64,000 bases of DNA from a beta proteobacterium AAP51. Lineage in GTDB: Bacteria; Pseudomonadota; Gammaproteobacteria; Burkholderiales; Burkholderiaceae_C. A program made the translations under genes and the position numbers. The stretch covers positions 1-64,000 of the forward strand of contig LJHT01000058.1 of assembly GCA_001295905.1 (NCBI GenBank), written 5' to 3'. Positions within the stretch are counted from its first letter, which is position 1; each line of letters begins with the position of its first letter. Positions 16,775 to 26,982 of the stretch are shown in pieces. The notes under the pieces are model-generated. The model saw nothing but the letters and a program-made list of their open reading frames with translations, was not told where the DNA came from and made no database searches.

Positions 16775-17710
16775 TCAGCCGCCTATGCGGCCCAGCAGCA
16801 GGTATTCCATCAGCGCCTTCTGCGCGTGCATGCGGTTCTCGGCCTCGTCCCACACCACGCTCTGCGGGCCGTCGATGACCTCGGCCGTCACCTCTTCGCC
16901 GCGGTGTGCGGGCAGGCAGTGCATGAAGAGGGCGTCGGGCTGGGCCACGGCCATCATCTCTTCATCCACGCACCAGTCGACGAAGGCCTTGCGCCGTTCT
17001 TCGTTCTGCGCTTCGTAGCCCATGCTCGTCCACACGTCGGTGGTGACGAGGTGGGCGCCTTCGCAGGCCTGCATGGGGTGGTTGAAGACCTTGTAGCAGC
17101 TTGCGTTGCGCACGCCGGCCACGGCGGGGTCGACCTCGTAGCCGCTGGGCGTGCTGACGTGCACCGTGAAGCCCAGGATCTCGGCCGCCTGCAGCCAGGT
17201 GTTGGCCATGTTGTTGCCGTCGCCCACCCAGGCCACGACCTTGCCGGCAATGCTGCCGCGGTGTTCGATGAAGGTGAAGATGTCGGCCAGGATCTGGCAC
17301 GGGTGGTACTCGTTGGTGAGCCCGTTGATCACCGGCACGCGCGAGTGCGCGGCGAAGCGCTCGAGCATGCTTTGCTCGTAGGTGCGGATCATCACCAGGT
17401 CGACCATGCGGCTGATGACGCGCGCGCTGTCCTCGGCGGGCTCGGCGCGGCCCAGCTGGCTGTCGCCGGTGGTTAGGTGCACCACGCTGCCGCCCATCTG
17501 GTACATGCCGGCCTCGAAGCTGACGCGGGTGCGCGTGCTGGCCTTCTCGAAGATCATCGCCAGCGTGCGGTCGACTAGCGGCTGGTACTTCTCGTAGTTC
17601 TTGAAGCGCTGTTTGATGATCTTCGCGCGCTCGAACAGATAGGCATATTCCTCGGCCCGCAGGTCCTTGAACTGCAGGTAGTGGCGCATCAGCGAGGGGC
17701 CGGGCTTCAT
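16775..17710 (-). CDS. argF: Ornithine carbamoyltransferase
   Basis: 311 residues. Transfers the carbamoyl group to ornithine to make citrulline in arginine biosynthesis. The carbamoyl phosphate motif FEKASTRTRVSFE, HPCQILADI, and the ornithine-loop motif FMHCLPAHRGEEV are intact. It follows argD by 10 bp on the same strand. Confidence 0.97.
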   Translation of the reverse strand: MKPGPSLMRHYLQFKDLRAEEYAYLFERAKIIKQRFKNYEKYQPLVDRTLAMIFEKASTRTRVSFEAGMYQMGGSVVHLTTGDSQLGRAEPAEDSARVISRMVDLVMIRTYEQSMLERFAAHSRVPVINGLTNEYHPCQILADIFTFIEHRGSIAGKVVAWVGDGNNMANTWLQAAEILGFTVHVSTPSGYEVDPAVAGVRNASCYKVFNHPMQACEGAHLVTTDVWTSMGYEAQNEERRKAFVDWCVDEEMMAVAQPDALFMHCLPAHRGEEVTAEVIDGPQSVVWDEAENRMHAQKALMEYLLLGRIGG

Positions 17711-17720
17711 GGGCAGACTT

Positions 17721-18980
17721 TCACAAGGTTTCGCTGAGGAAGGTCTTCACCAGCGGCGCCAGGATGGCCACGATCTGCGCCGCCTCGTCGGCCGACAGGA
17801 TGAGCGGCGGCACGATGCGGATCACCTTGTCGGCCGTCACGCTGATCATCAGCCCGGCCTCGGCGGCGCGGCCCAGCAGCACGCCGCAGGGGCGGTCGAG
17901 TTCGATGCCGATCATCAGTCCGGCGCCGCGAACCTCTTTCACACCGGGCACTTCACCCAGTTCACGCACCAGCCCTTCGTGCAGCAGGCGGCCCACGGTG
18001 GCGGCGTTGGCCAGGATGCCGTCTTCCTCGCAGATGCGCAGCGTTTCCACGCCGGCCCGCATGGCCAGCGGGTTGCCGCCGAAGGTGGTGCCGTGGTTGC
18101 CGGGGCCCAGCACGTTCAGCGCGCGTGGGCCGCACACCACGGCGCCGATGGGCACGCCCGAACCCAGGCCCTTGGCCAGCGGCATCACATCGGGCTGTAT
18201 GCCAGCCCACTGGTGGGCGAACCACTTGCCGGTGCGGCCAATGCCGCACTGCACTTCGTCCAGCATCAGCAGCCAGCCGTGGGTGTCGCAGGCGCGGCGC
18301 AGGCCCTGCAGGTATTCCCAGCGCGCCGGGTTCACACCGCCTTCGCCCTGGATGGTTTCCAGGAACACCGCCACCACGTTCGGGTGGCTGCGGGCCACGG
18401 CTTCGATGGCGTCCAAGTCGTTCAGCGGCACACGCACGAAGCCTTCCACCAGCGGGCCGAAGCCGGCCTGCACCTTGGGGTTGCCGGTGGCCGACAGCGT
18501 GGCGATGCTGCGGCCGTGGAAGGCCTTCTCGTAGACGATGATCTCGGGCCGCTCGATGCCCTTGTCGTGGCCGAACTTGCGCGCGATCTTCAGCGCCGCC
18601 TCGTTGGCTTCCAGGCCGCTGTTGCAGAAGAAGGCGCCTTCCAGGCCCGACAGTTCACACAGCTTGGCCGCCAGTTGCTCTTGCAGCGGTACTTCGTAGT
18701 AGTTGCTGGTGTGGATGAGCTTGGCCACCTGGTCCTGCAGGGCCGGCACCAGCTTCGGGTGGGCGTGGCCCAGGGTGTTGACGGCGATGCCACCCAGGCC
18801 GTCGAGGTAGCGCTTGCCGTTCGTGTCCCAGACCCAGCAGCCCTGGCCGTGCGACAGCGCGATCGGCAGGCGGCCATAGGTGTTCAGCACGTGCGGCATC
18901 GGGCGGTGGGCGGCTGCGGCCGGCGCAGCGGCCGAAGGGGCGGCCAGCGCGGCGTTCAGGGCGGGCTCGGGTGCGTTCAT
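17721..18980 (-). CDS. argD: Acetylornithine aminotransferase
   Basis: 419 residues. The start chosen is the ATG at 18980, preceded by AAGGAA at six bases; the frame is open to 19046 but without a better site. PLP-dependent class III transaminase: NSGLEANEAALKIARKFG, LMLDEVQCGIGRTG with the PLP aspartate, and PLAKGLGSGVPIGAV with the Schiff-base lysine. It has an Ala-rich N-terminal stretch of about 30 residues. Besides biosynthesis, close relatives also act as succinylornithine transaminase (AstC), which is relevant given the AstA genes at 53532-55378. Confidence 0.95.
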   Translation of the reverse strand: MNAPEPALNAALAAPSAAAPAAAAHRPMPHVLNTYGRLPIALSHGQGCWVWDTNGKRYLDGLGGIAVNTLGHAHPKLVPALQDQVAKLIHTSNYYEVPLQEQLAAKLCELSGLEGAFFCNSGLEANEAALKIARKFGHDKGIERPEIIVYEKAFHGRSIATLSATGNPKVQAGFGPLVEGFVRVPLNDLDAIEAVARSHPNVVAVFLETIQGEGGVNPARWEYLQGLRRACDTHGWLLMLDEVQCGIGRTGKWFAHQWAGIQPDVMPLAKGLGSGVPIGAVVCGPRALNVLGPGNHGTTFGGNPLAMRAGVETLRICEEDGILANAATVGRLLHEGLVRELGEVPGVKEVRGAGLMIGIELDRPCGVLLGRAAEAGLMISVTADKVIRIVPPLILSADEAAQIVAILAPLVKTFLSETL

Positions 18981-19030
18981 CGTGGTTCCTTGGCAAGCTG
19001 GAGGCGGGGCCCGGAAAAAAACGCCGGCGG

Positions 19031-19046
19031 GTGACGTTTGCGTCAC
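19031..19046. promoter_or_regulatory. Inverted repeat in the argD leader
   Basis: GTGACG-TTTG-CGTCAC, six-base arms. It sits between the argD start and a TAGAAT -10 box (19062-19067, minus strand), so it would be near the 5' end of the argD transcript. Operator or RNA hairpin; the binding factor is unknown. Confidence 0.35.
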
Positions 19047-19061
19047 GCCCCGGCGGCTTCA

Positions 19062-19067
19062 ATTCTA
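19062..19067 (-). promoter_or_regulatory. Candidate -10 box (TAGAAT) for argD-argF
   Basis: The reverse complement of 19062-19067 is TAGAAT, about 82 bp upstream of the argD ATG. No clear -35 box. Confidence 0.4.
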
Positions 19068-19139
19068 TGGCGCGCACCCTTCGGCGCGTGCCCCATGCTG
19101 CAACGCAACAGAGGCAGGGCACAATGCGCGCTGCTGCCG

Positions 19140-19445
19140 ATGAGCCCGAAACCACCCCGCCAGTTCACGATCCAGGGCCTGACGCTCGAAGGTCGCACCT
19201 TCCGCCCCAGCGATTGGGCCGAGCGCCTGGCCGGCGCAATGTCGTGTTTCCGGCCGGCCGGCGGCAGCGGTGGCATTGCCGCCTACATCGGTTATTCGCC
19301 CTACTGCGTGCCGCAGGTCGTGGACGGCGTGAAGTGCGTGATCGTCAGCGAGGCGCTCAAGGGCATCGAGCCCATGGCCTGGGACTTCGTGATGAACTTC
19401 GCCCGCGACAACCACCTGCGCGTCAGCGAGACCACGCCGCCCTGA
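19140..19445 (+). CDS. DUF3579 family protein
   Basis: 101 residues starting at MSPKPPRQFTIQGLTLEG. The pattern TFRPSDWAERLAGAMSCF and the C-terminal ALKGIEPMAWDFVMNFARDN are characteristic of DUF3579, a small betaproteobacterial family of unknown function. In this lineage it is found next to rpsT and argD, as here. A longer reading (from 19038) would overlap the argD promoter region and is not favoured. Confidence 0.85.
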   Translation: MSPKPPRQFTIQGLTLEGRTFRPSDWAERLAGAMSCFRPAGGSGGIAAYIGYSPYCVPQVVDGVKCVIVSEALKGIEPMAWDFVMNFARDNHLRVSETTPP

Positions 19446-19492
19446 GGCCGGGTGCTGCCTGGCGGGCTGAATCTGCGGCCTGAAATGCAAAA

Positions 19493-19511
19493 GGGCCCGC
19501 TCGCCGGGCCC
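19493..19511 (-). terminator. Second (distal) tandem terminator after rpsT
   Basis: On the minus strand GGGCCCG and CGGGCCC form a seven-base stem with a five-base loop, followed by TTTTGCATT. It duplicates the neighbouring hairpin. Confidence 0.7.
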
Positions 19512-19521
19512 ATCAATGCAA

Positions 19522-19544
19522 AAGGGCCCGCTGAGCGGGCCCTT
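19522..19544 (-). terminator. First tandem terminator after rpsT
   Basis: AAGGGCCCGC-TCA-GCGGGCCCTT on the minus strand, a perfect ten-base stem ending in a T-run and GCATT. It is 25 bp beyond the rpsT stop. Confidence 0.8.
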
Positions 19545-19568
19545 GAGCTTTGCACCGTTCGCCGTTGA

Positions 19569-19871
19569 TCAGGCGGCGAGCGCCAGCGCCTTGACCTTGG
19601 CGGCCAAGCGGCTCTTCAGGCGAGCAGCCTTGTTCTTGTGGAAGATGCCTTTGTCGGCCACCGAATCGATCACGCTCTGGGCGGTCTTGAAGGTGTCGGT
19701 GGCTTTGGTCTTGTCGCCACCCAGCACGGCCTTCTGCACGTTCTTCACGACGGTGCGGAAGTGCGAACGCAGGGAGGTGTTGGCGGCGTTCAGCTTCACG
19801 TCCTGGCGGGCGCGCTTGCGGCCCGAGGCGAGGCGAACGGTTTTCTTCTTGGCTTTGGACGAAGTGGCCAT
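19569..19871 (-). CDS. rpsT: Small ribosomal subunit protein bS20
   Basis: 100 residues, ATG at 19871 ([20 protein letters not shown]). Very basic and helical, with the S20 motifs [18 protein letters not shown] and [19 protein letters not shown]. The frame continues to 19934 but the usual S20 start and the -10 box at 19921-19926 exclude that extension. Followed by two tandem terminators. Confidence 0.97.
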   Translation of the reverse strand: MATSSKAKKKTVRLASGRKRARQDVKLNAANTSLRSHFRTVVKNVQKAVLGGDKTKATDTFKTAQSVIDSVADKGIFHKNKAARLKSRLAAKVKALALAA

Positions 19872-19920
19872 GCTTGATCGCGCAGTGCTGTTACTGGCTG
19901 GGAGGGTGCAAAGACTGTCG

Positions 19921-19926
19921 AGTATA
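19921..19926 (-). promoter_or_regulatory. Candidate -10 box (TATACT) for rpsT
   Basis: The reverse complement of 19921-19926 is TATACT, about 50 bp upstream of the rpsT ATG. The -35 region is weak. Confidence 0.5.
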
Positions 19927-19984
19927 GCATGCACCGCGCAGGCATCCAGTGCTGCGCACGTGGCTCTCTATACTCCGGCCCCTC

Positions 19985-21541
<1,557 letters not shown>

Positions 21542-21556
21542 CCTACACTGCCGCAG

Positions 21557-22429
21557 ATGTCCGGACCCGTGCACTTCGAAGCGCCCAGCGCCCTCGACTT
21601 CTTCGCCGCGCTGGTGGCCGACGACCGCAGCCTGCCGCTGCTGGAAGCCGCCATTGCCGTGGCGCAGGACGACATGCCGGGGCTCGACGTGCAAGGCGTG
21701 CTGGCCGAAGTGGACACCCTGGCCGAGCGCCTGTGCCGCCGCCTGCCGGCCGACGCCCCGCCGCTGCAGCGCCTGCGCCAGCTGAACCCCTACTTCTTCC
21801 AGGAGCTGGGCTTCGCCGGCAACGTCAACGACTACTACGACCCTGCCAACAGCCTGCTGCCGAAAGTGCTGGCCACCCGCCGCGGCATTCCCATCACGCT
21901 GGCGCTGCTGTACATCGAGATGGCGCAGCGCGCCGGGCTGCAAGCCCACGGCGTGTGCTTCCCCGGCCATTTCCTGGTGAAGCTGAACCTGCCCAACGCG
22001 GGCCGCGTGGTCGAGGTGGTGATCGACCCCTACAGCGGCCAGTCGCTCACCCGCGAAGACCTCGAAGAACGCCTGCTGCCTTTCCGCCGTCAGCTGCAGC
22101 GCCAGGGCGCGCCTGCGGCCGAGCTGGCGCTGGGCACTTGGCTGCAGCCGGCCACGTCGCGCGAGATCCTCACCCGCCTGCTGCGCAATCTGAAGGAAGT
22201 GCACCGCAGCGCCAGTGACCTGCCGCGCCTGGCAGCGGTGCTGCGGCGCCTGGTGATCGTGCAGCCGCTGCTGGGGGCCGAACGCCGCGAGCTGGCCGTG
22301 GTGCTGGCGCGCCTGGGCCGCCATGCCGAAGCGGCCGACGAGTTGGCGGCCTACCTGCAGCACCGCCCCGACGCGGCCGACGTGCTGCGCCTGCGCGAAG
22401 AGCTGGCGCAGTGGCGCGGCGCGCACTGA
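21557..22429 (+). CDS. SirB1 family (transglutaminase-like/TPR) protein
   Basis: 290 residues. The SirB1 pattern RLNPYFFQELGFAGNVNDYY-like region (LNPYFFQELGFAGN), RRGIPITLALLYIEMAQRAGL, and GVCFPGHFLVKL carry the Cys/His features of a transglutaminase-like fold. The C-terminal third resembles a tetratricopeptide repeat (LARLGRHAEAADELAAYLQH). The biochemical role is unknown. It follows murJ by 15 bp. Confidence 0.85.
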   Translation: MSGPVHFEAPSALDFFAALVADDRSLPLLEAAIAVAQDDMPGLDVQGVLAEVDTLAERLCRRLPADAPPLQRLRQLNPYFFQELGFAGNVNDYYDPANSLLPKVLATRRGIPITLALLYIEMAQRAGLQAHGVCFPGHFLVKLNLPNAGRVVEVVIDPYSGQSLTREDLEERLLPFRRQLQRQGAPAAELALGTWLQPATSREILTRLLRNLKEVHRSASDLPRLAAVLRRLVIVQPLLGAERRELAVVLARLGRHAEAADELAAYLQHRPDAADVLRLREELAQWRGAH

Positions 22430-22433
22430 AGGT

Positions 22434-23141
22434 ATGAAGCAGATTCCGCTGCCCATAGGCCCCGCGCCCGAGCCCGACTTCGACAACTACCTGCCGGGCA
22501 GCAATGCTGCGGCGCTGCAGCACCTGCGCAGCCTGGCCTTCCCGGCCGCACCGGTGTATTTGTGGGGCCCTGCAGGCAGCGGCAAGACCCACCTGCTGCG
22601 CGGCCTGGCCGCACGCTGCCACGCCCATGGGCAGCGCGTGGGCTGGTTCGACGCCGCCGAGCCCTGGCCCTGGACGCTGCAGCCCGACTGGGCGGCCGTG
22701 GTCATCGACCGCTGCGAAGCACTCGATGCCCAGGCCCAGCAGGCCGCCTTCGCGCTGTTCATCGAAGCCACCGCGCACGGCGTGCAGGTGGCCGCCGCCG
22801 GCCGGCTGCCGCCGGTGGACCTGCCGCTGCGCGACGACCTGCGCACCCGCCTGGCCTGGGGCCACGTGTTCGCACTGCAGCCCCTGAGCGATGCCGAAAC
22901 CCGCGCCGCGCTGCGACGCGAAGGTGACCGCCGCGGCATCCTGCTGCCCGACGAACTGATGGACCACCTGCTCACCCACTTTCCCCGCGACCTGGGGCAC
23001 CTGATGAACCTCTTCGACCGTCTCGACACCTTCGCGCTGGCCGAAGGCCGCCGCCTCACGGTGCCCCTGCTGCGGCGCATGCTGGCCGAGAGCGAAGCCA
23101 CCCGCGGCCCGGCCGATGGCACGGAGGCCCGCGCCGCATGA
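22434..23141 (+). CDS. hda: DnaA regulatory inactivator Hda-like protein
   Basis: 235 residues. AAA+ domain similar to DnaA: MKQIPLPIGPAPEPDFDNYLPG start including a clamp-binding-like QIPLPI segment, Walker A LWGPAGSGKTHLL, and sensor region LRTRLAWGHVFALQPLSD. With the sliding clamp, Hda stimulates ATP hydrolysis by DnaA to prevent re-initiation. The gene is 4 bp after the SirB1 gene, and its stop overlaps the next start (ATGA). Confidence 0.9.
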   Translation: MKQIPLPIGPAPEPDFDNYLPGSNAAALQHLRSLAFPAAPVYLWGPAGSGKTHLLRGLAARCHAHGQRVGWFDAAEPWPWTLQPDWAAVVIDRCEALDAQAQQAAFALFIEATAHGVQVAAAGRLPPVDLPLRDDLRTRLAWGHVFALQPLSDAETRAALRREGDRRGILLPDELMDHLLTHFPRDLGHLMNLFDRLDTFALAEGRRLTVPLLRRMLAESEATRGPADGTEARAA

Positions 23142-23809
23142 AGCTGGCCCTGTTCGACCTGGACGGCACGCTGATTCCCAAGGACAGCGACCACGCCTTC
23201 GGCGAGTTCCTCATCACCCGGGGCTGGGCCGACGAAGCGGAGTTCCGCCGCCGCAACGACGCCTTCTACGAAGACTATCTGGCCGGCCGGCTGGACATCG
23301 ACGCCTATGTCGAGTTCGCCACCTCGCCCTGGCGCGGCCGCAGCGAAGCCGAACTGCAGCACGCCACCGAAGGTTTCCTTGAAGACGTCGTGCGGCCCAT
23401 GATCCACCCGCAGGCCCTGGCCCTGGTTCAGCGGCACCAGCAGGCCGGCGACCTGGTGGCCGTGGTCACGGCCACCAACGACTTCGTCACGCGGCCCATC
23501 GCGCGGCTGTTCGGCGTGGAGGAGCTCATTGCCACCACCTTGCAGCGCGACGCGCAGGGGCGCGTCACGGGCCGCATCGAAGGCGTGCCCTCGTTCCGCG
23601 AAGGCAAGATCACCCGCGTTCACGCCTGGCTGGCCCAGCGCGGCCAGCGCTGGGCCGACTTCAGCAGCAGCTGCTTCTACAGCGATTCCACCAACGACCT
23701 GCCGCTGCTGGAATGCGTCAGCGAGCCCGTGGCCACCAACCCCGGCCCCGGGCTCGAGCGCATTGCGCTGGAGCGCGGCTGGCCCGTCCTGAAACTCTTC
23801 TCGCCATGA
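23138..23809 (+). CDS. HAD-superfamily (IB) phosphatase
   Basis: 223 residues. Motif I LALFDLDGTLIPKDSD with both catalytic aspartates, motif II VVTATNDF, and motif III/IV FYSDSTNDLPLLECV. It belongs to the SerB-like IB group; the substrate may be a phosphoserine-like or phospholipid-derived ester. It is coupled to hda and to pcnB by four-base overlaps. Confidence 0.88.
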   Translation: MKLALFDLDGTLIPKDSDHAFGEFLITRGWADEAEFRRRNDAFYEDYLAGRLDIDAYVEFATSPWRGRSEAELQHATEGFLEDVVRPMIHPQALALVQRHQQAGDLVAVVTATNDFVTRPIARLFGVEELIATTLQRDAQGRVTGRIEGVPSFREGKITRVHAWLAQRGQRWADFSSSCFYSDSTNDLPLLECVSEPVATNPGPGLERIALERGWPVLKLFSP

Positions 23810-25494
23810 TCAAGAAATTCATCCAGCGCCTGCTGGGCCAGGGCGACACGCCCGCCGGTGCGCCCACACCGCCCGCGCCAGCCATTCCCTTGGGCGTGCG
23901 GGTGGAAGTGCCGGTGGCCGAACACCGCATCGACCCCAGCCTGCTCGACGCCAACGCCGTGCGTGTGGTGAAGACGCTGAAAGATGCCGGCTTCGAGGCC
24001 TACATCGTCGGCGGTGCCGTCCGCGACCTGCTGGTGGGCCTGCGCCCGAAAGACTTCGACGTCGCCACCGACGCCACGCCCGAGCAGGTGAAGGCGCTGT
24101 TCCGCCGCGCCTTCATCATCGGCCGCCGCTTCCGGCTGGTGCACGTGGTCTTCGGCCGCGGGCGCGAGCACGAGACCATCGAGGTGAGCACCTTCCGCGC
24201 CTTCATGGACCCGGCTGCCGCGGATGCCGTGCCCGGCAACGAAAAAACCAGCAAGAGCGAGATCGCCGACAAGAAACACGTGGTCGACGCGGCCGGCCGC
24301 GTGCTGCGCGACAACGTCTGGGGCCCGCAGATCGAAGACGCGGCGCGGCGCGACTTCACCATCAACGCCATGTACTACGACCCGGTGACGCAGACCGTGG
24401 TCGATTACCACGGCGGCCTGGCCGACGTGCGCGCGCGCAGCCTGCGCATGATCGGCGACCCCGAAACGCGCTACCGCGAAGACCCCGTGCGCATCATCCG
24501 CGTGGTGCGGTTCGCCGCCAAGCTGGGCTTCGCGCTGGAGCCGGCCACGCTGAAGCCGTTGGCCAAGATGGCGCCGCTGCTCAGCAACGTGCCCATCTCG
24601 CGCCTGTTCGACGAGATGGTCAAGTTGATGCAGACCGGGCATGCGCTGGCCAGCGTGGAGCAGCTGCGCAAGTTCGGGCTCATCGGCGGCAAGCTGGGTA
24701 TCTTCCCGGTGCTGGACGCAGCGCTTGCGCCCACGCAGCCCAACCCCGTGCGCGAGAAGTTCGTGCGCATGGCCCTGCAAGACACCGACACCCGCGTGGC
24801 CGAAGGCCGCAGCGTCATTCCCAGCTACATGCTGGCCTGCATGCTGTGGCACGACGTGCAGGAACGCTGGGCCACGCTGCGCGCAGCGGGCGAGGCGCCC
24901 ACGCCGGCGCTGCAGCAGGCGGTGGATGCGGTGTTCGATGCGCGCATTGGCGACATCTCCGGCCGGGGCAAGCTGGCGGCCGACATGCGCGAGGTGTGGC
25001 TGATGCAGCCGCGCTTCGAGCGCCGCACGCCCAGCGGCGCGGCCTCGCTGGTGGCTCAGCCGCGCTTCCGCGCCGGCTACGACTTCCTGCGACTGCGGGC
25101 CGATTGTGGCGAAGTGCCGCCCGAACTGGCCGACTGGTGGGAAGACTTTCACCTCGGCAGCGACGAAGAGCGCGAAGCCCTGCTCGATGACGTGAAGCCG
25201 GCAGCGGGCAGCCGCAAGCGCGGCGGACGCCCGGGCGCTGGCGCCGGCAGTGCTGGCGGCGCGGCCGGGGTTGGGGAGGCGCGCCGGGACGACGCGGTTC
25301 CTGCGGCCGGCGACGAGGACGACGGCGATGAAGAGGCCGATGGCGTGGCGGGCCCCGACACGGGTCCGGCGCCGGCCCCGCGCAAGCGCCGCCGGCGGCG
25401 GCGCCGGCCCGGTGGTGGCGCCCGGTCCGAAGGAGGCGCCGGTGGTGGTGGAGGGGCCGGCGGGCCTGGCGAAGGCGGCCCGCCTTCTGCATGA
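23806..25494 (+). CDS. pcnB: Poly(A) polymerase I
   Basis: 562 residues. Adds poly(A) tails that promote RNA decay. Nucleotidyltransferase motif YIVGGAVRDLLVGLRPKDFD with the metal aspartates, RFRLVHVVFGRG, RDFTINAMYYDP, and REDPVRIIRVVRFAAKLGF. The length and the RRFRLVHV motif favour PcnB over CCA-adding enzyme. The last 85 residues are low-complexity: acidic, then an Arg run (RKRRRRRRRPGG) and Gly-rich end, typical of an RNA-binding tail. Overlaps HAD and folK genes by four bases at each end. Confidence 0.95.
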   Translation: MIKKFIQRLLGQGDTPAGAPTPPAPAIPLGVRVEVPVAEHRIDPSLLDANAVRVVKTLKDAGFEAYIVGGAVRDLLVGLRPKDFDVATDATPEQVKALFRRAFIIGRRFRLVHVVFGRGREHETIEVSTFRAFMDPAAADAVPGNEKTSKSEIADKKHVVDAAGRVLRDNVWGPQIEDAARRDFTINAMYYDPVTQTVVDYHGGLADVRARSLRMIGDPETRYREDPVRIIRVVRFAAKLGFALEPATLKPLAKMAPLLSNVPISRLFDEMVKLMQTGHALASVEQLRKFGLIGGKLGIFPVLDAALAPTQPNPVREKFVRMALQDTDTRVAEGRSVIPSYMLACMLWHDVQERWATLRAAGEAPTPALQQAVDAVFDARIGDISGRGKLAADMREVWLMQPRFERRTPSGAASLVAQPRFRAGYDFLRLRADCGEVPPELADWWEDFHLGSDEEREALLDDVKPAAGSRKRGGRPGAGAGSAGGAAGVGEARRDDAVPAAGDEDDGDEEADGVAGPDTGPAPAPRKRRRRRRRPGGGARSEGGAGGGGGAGGPGEGGPPSA

Positions 25495-25982
25495 CCCCCG
25501 ACGAGCGTGTTTTTGTCGGTCTGGGGGCCAACCTGGGTGATGTCCGGGCCACCTTGCAAGCCGCGCTGAAGGAACTGGCCGGCTTGCCGAACACGCATCT
25601 GCTGCAAACCTCGGCCTTCTACCGCACGGCCCCCGTCGACGCCCAGGGGCCCGACTTCATCAACGCCGTGGCCGAGTTGCGCACGGCCCTGCCGCCCGAG
25701 GCCCTGCTGCAGCACCTGCAGGCCTGCGAGCAGGCCCATGGCCGGCAGCGGCCCTATGCGAATGCGCCGCGCACGCTCGACCTCGACCTGCTGCTTTACG
25801 GCCAGCGTGTGCTGCACGGCCCGGCCTTGAGCCTGCCGCACCCACGCCTGCACCTGCGCGCCTTCGTGCTACGGCCCTTGCTCGAACTGGCGCCCGGCCT
25901 GCAGCACCCGGTGCTGGGTGACCTGGGGCCCTGGGCAGAGGCTGCCGCCAGTCAGGCCTTGCAGGTGTTGCCGCCAACCTGA
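25491..25982 (+). CDS. folK: 2-amino-4-hydroxy-6-hydroxymethyldihydropteridine pyrophosphokinase
   Basis: 163 residues. HPPK motifs: VGLGANLGDVRATLQAAL, the substrate site SAFYRTAPVDAQGPDFINAV, and the signature RPYANAPRTLDLDLLLYG. Catalyses pyrophosphoryl transfer in folate synthesis. The pcnB-folK order is common in proteobacteria; here they overlap by four bases. Confidence 0.96.
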   Translation: MTPDERVFVGLGANLGDVRATLQAALKELAGLPNTHLLQTSAFYRTAPVDAQGPDFINAVAELRTALPPEALLQHLQACEQAHGRQRPYANAPRTLDLDLLLYGQRVLHGPALSLPHPRLHLRAFVLRPLLELAPGLQHPVLGDLGPWAEAAASQALQVLPPT

Positions 25983-25995
25983 AACAGCGGCGGCG

Positions 25996-26424
25996 TCACG
26001 TTCCGAGTTGCCACTCGAAGAACATCTGGATGCTGAAGGTGATGGTGGCCATCATCACGCCCCCGCCCAGCAACAGGCCCAGCACCGCGCCGCTGACCGG
26101 GCCCCAGCCCGTGGCGCTGCCGGCCTGGCCCGGGTTGTGGCGCGCGTCCCACTTCTCGTCCGGCGTCAGTGCGTAGAAGATGGCCGTCATCATCGCTGCG
26201 GAGATGCTCACGCCCAAGGCGGGCAGCAGCAGCCACGACACCTGGTCGTCCTGCCCCAGGTTCTGCATGCGCACCAGGCCCGCCACGCCCAGCAGGGTGG
26301 GCAGGGGGTGCAGCCAGGCCCACAGGTCGCGCCAGCCATGCAGGTAGAAGCGGTGCAGGCCCAGCGTGCCCAGCAGCAGGGCCAGCCAGGTGGCCAGGGT
26401 TTTCGATCGGTAGCGCGCAGGCAT
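25996..26424 (-). CDS. TM2-domain-like membrane protein
   Basis: 142 residues from ATG at 26424 (MPARYRSKTLATWLALLLG). The motif LLGTLGLHRFYLHGW followed by two more helices resembles TM2 proteins, with additional hydrophobic segments at the C-terminus. The function is unknown. It is convergent with folK, 13 bp apart. The frame runs to 26460 but the shorter start fits TM2 families. Confidence 0.7.
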   Translation of the reverse strand: MPARYRSKTLATWLALLLGTLGLHRFYLHGWRDLWAWLHPLPTLLGVAGLVRMQNLGQDDQVSWLLLPALGVSISAAMMTAIFYALTPDEKWDARHNPGQAGSATGWGPVSGAVLGLLLGGGVMMATITFSIQMFFEWQLGT

Positions 26425-26479
26425 GGGGCTCAGGACACGGTGATGTGACAAGCGGCCCATTGAGGGCCATCGCTCAGTT

Positions 26480-26485
26480 TATAAT
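26480..26485 (+). promoter_or_regulatory. Candidate -10 box (TATAAT) of the rpsP operon
   Basis: An exact TATAAT about 200 bp before rpsP. A TTGAGG at 26460-26465 is too close (14 bp) for an ideal -35 box, so only the -10 is convincing. The implied leader, about 195 bases, contains no gene that I can support. Confidence 0.5.
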
Positions 26486-26686
26486 GCGCGGTTTTCGGCG
26501 CTGGTCGTCCGTGTTTGCACGGCGGCGTATCTACGGCGCCGGCCGCGGTTGGCGGGCCTTTTCACCCAGCGTTTGCAGCTTGGGCGTGAAGGTTGGCTGG
26601 CCAAACTGGTGGTCTGCCCGGTGTGTCTCCCGTGGCGTGTTCGCCCCGAACCTGTTTCGCTGACATCCACATTTAGGAAAACTCAC

Positions 26687-26935
26687 ATGGTCGTGATCCG
26701 TCTGGCCCGTGGCGGCGCCAAGAAGCGCCCTTTCTTCAACATCGTCGTTGCCGACTCGCGCGAGCGCCGTGACGGCCGTTTCATCGAGCGCGTGGGTTTC
26801 TACAACCCCGTGGCCGCCGGCGCCGAGCAGCCGCTGCGCGTGGCCATGGACCGCGTGACGCACTGGACGGGCGTGGGCGCGCAGATGTCGCCCACCGTGG
26901 CCCGCCTCGTCGACCAGGCCAAGAAGGCCGCCTGA
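26687..26935 (+). CDS. rpsP: Small ribosomal subunit protein bS16
   Basis: 82 residues, ATG at 26687 after [27 protein letters not shown] and [14 protein letters not shown] are the S16 signatures. First gene of the rpsP-rimM-trmD-rplS operon. Confidence 0.98.
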   Translation: MVVIRLARGGAKKRPFFNIVVADSRERRDGRFIERVGFYNPVAAGAEQPLRVAMDRVTHWTGVGAQMSPTVARLVDQAKKAA

Positions 26936-26982
26936 GCGCTTTCGCCTGCGCCCCAGGCATTGCCCGCTGAACCCGCTTGACG

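Noticed and set aside
25380..25490. GC-rich low-complexity stretch considered as a repeat element
   Set aside because: It is the in-frame Arg/Gly-rich C-terminal tail of pcnB.
26551..26580. Possible riboswitch-like hairpin in the rpsP leader (TTCACCCAGC with GCTTGGGCGTGAA)
   Set aside because: Pairing needs bulges and mismatches, and no known leader motif fits; not strong enough to list.
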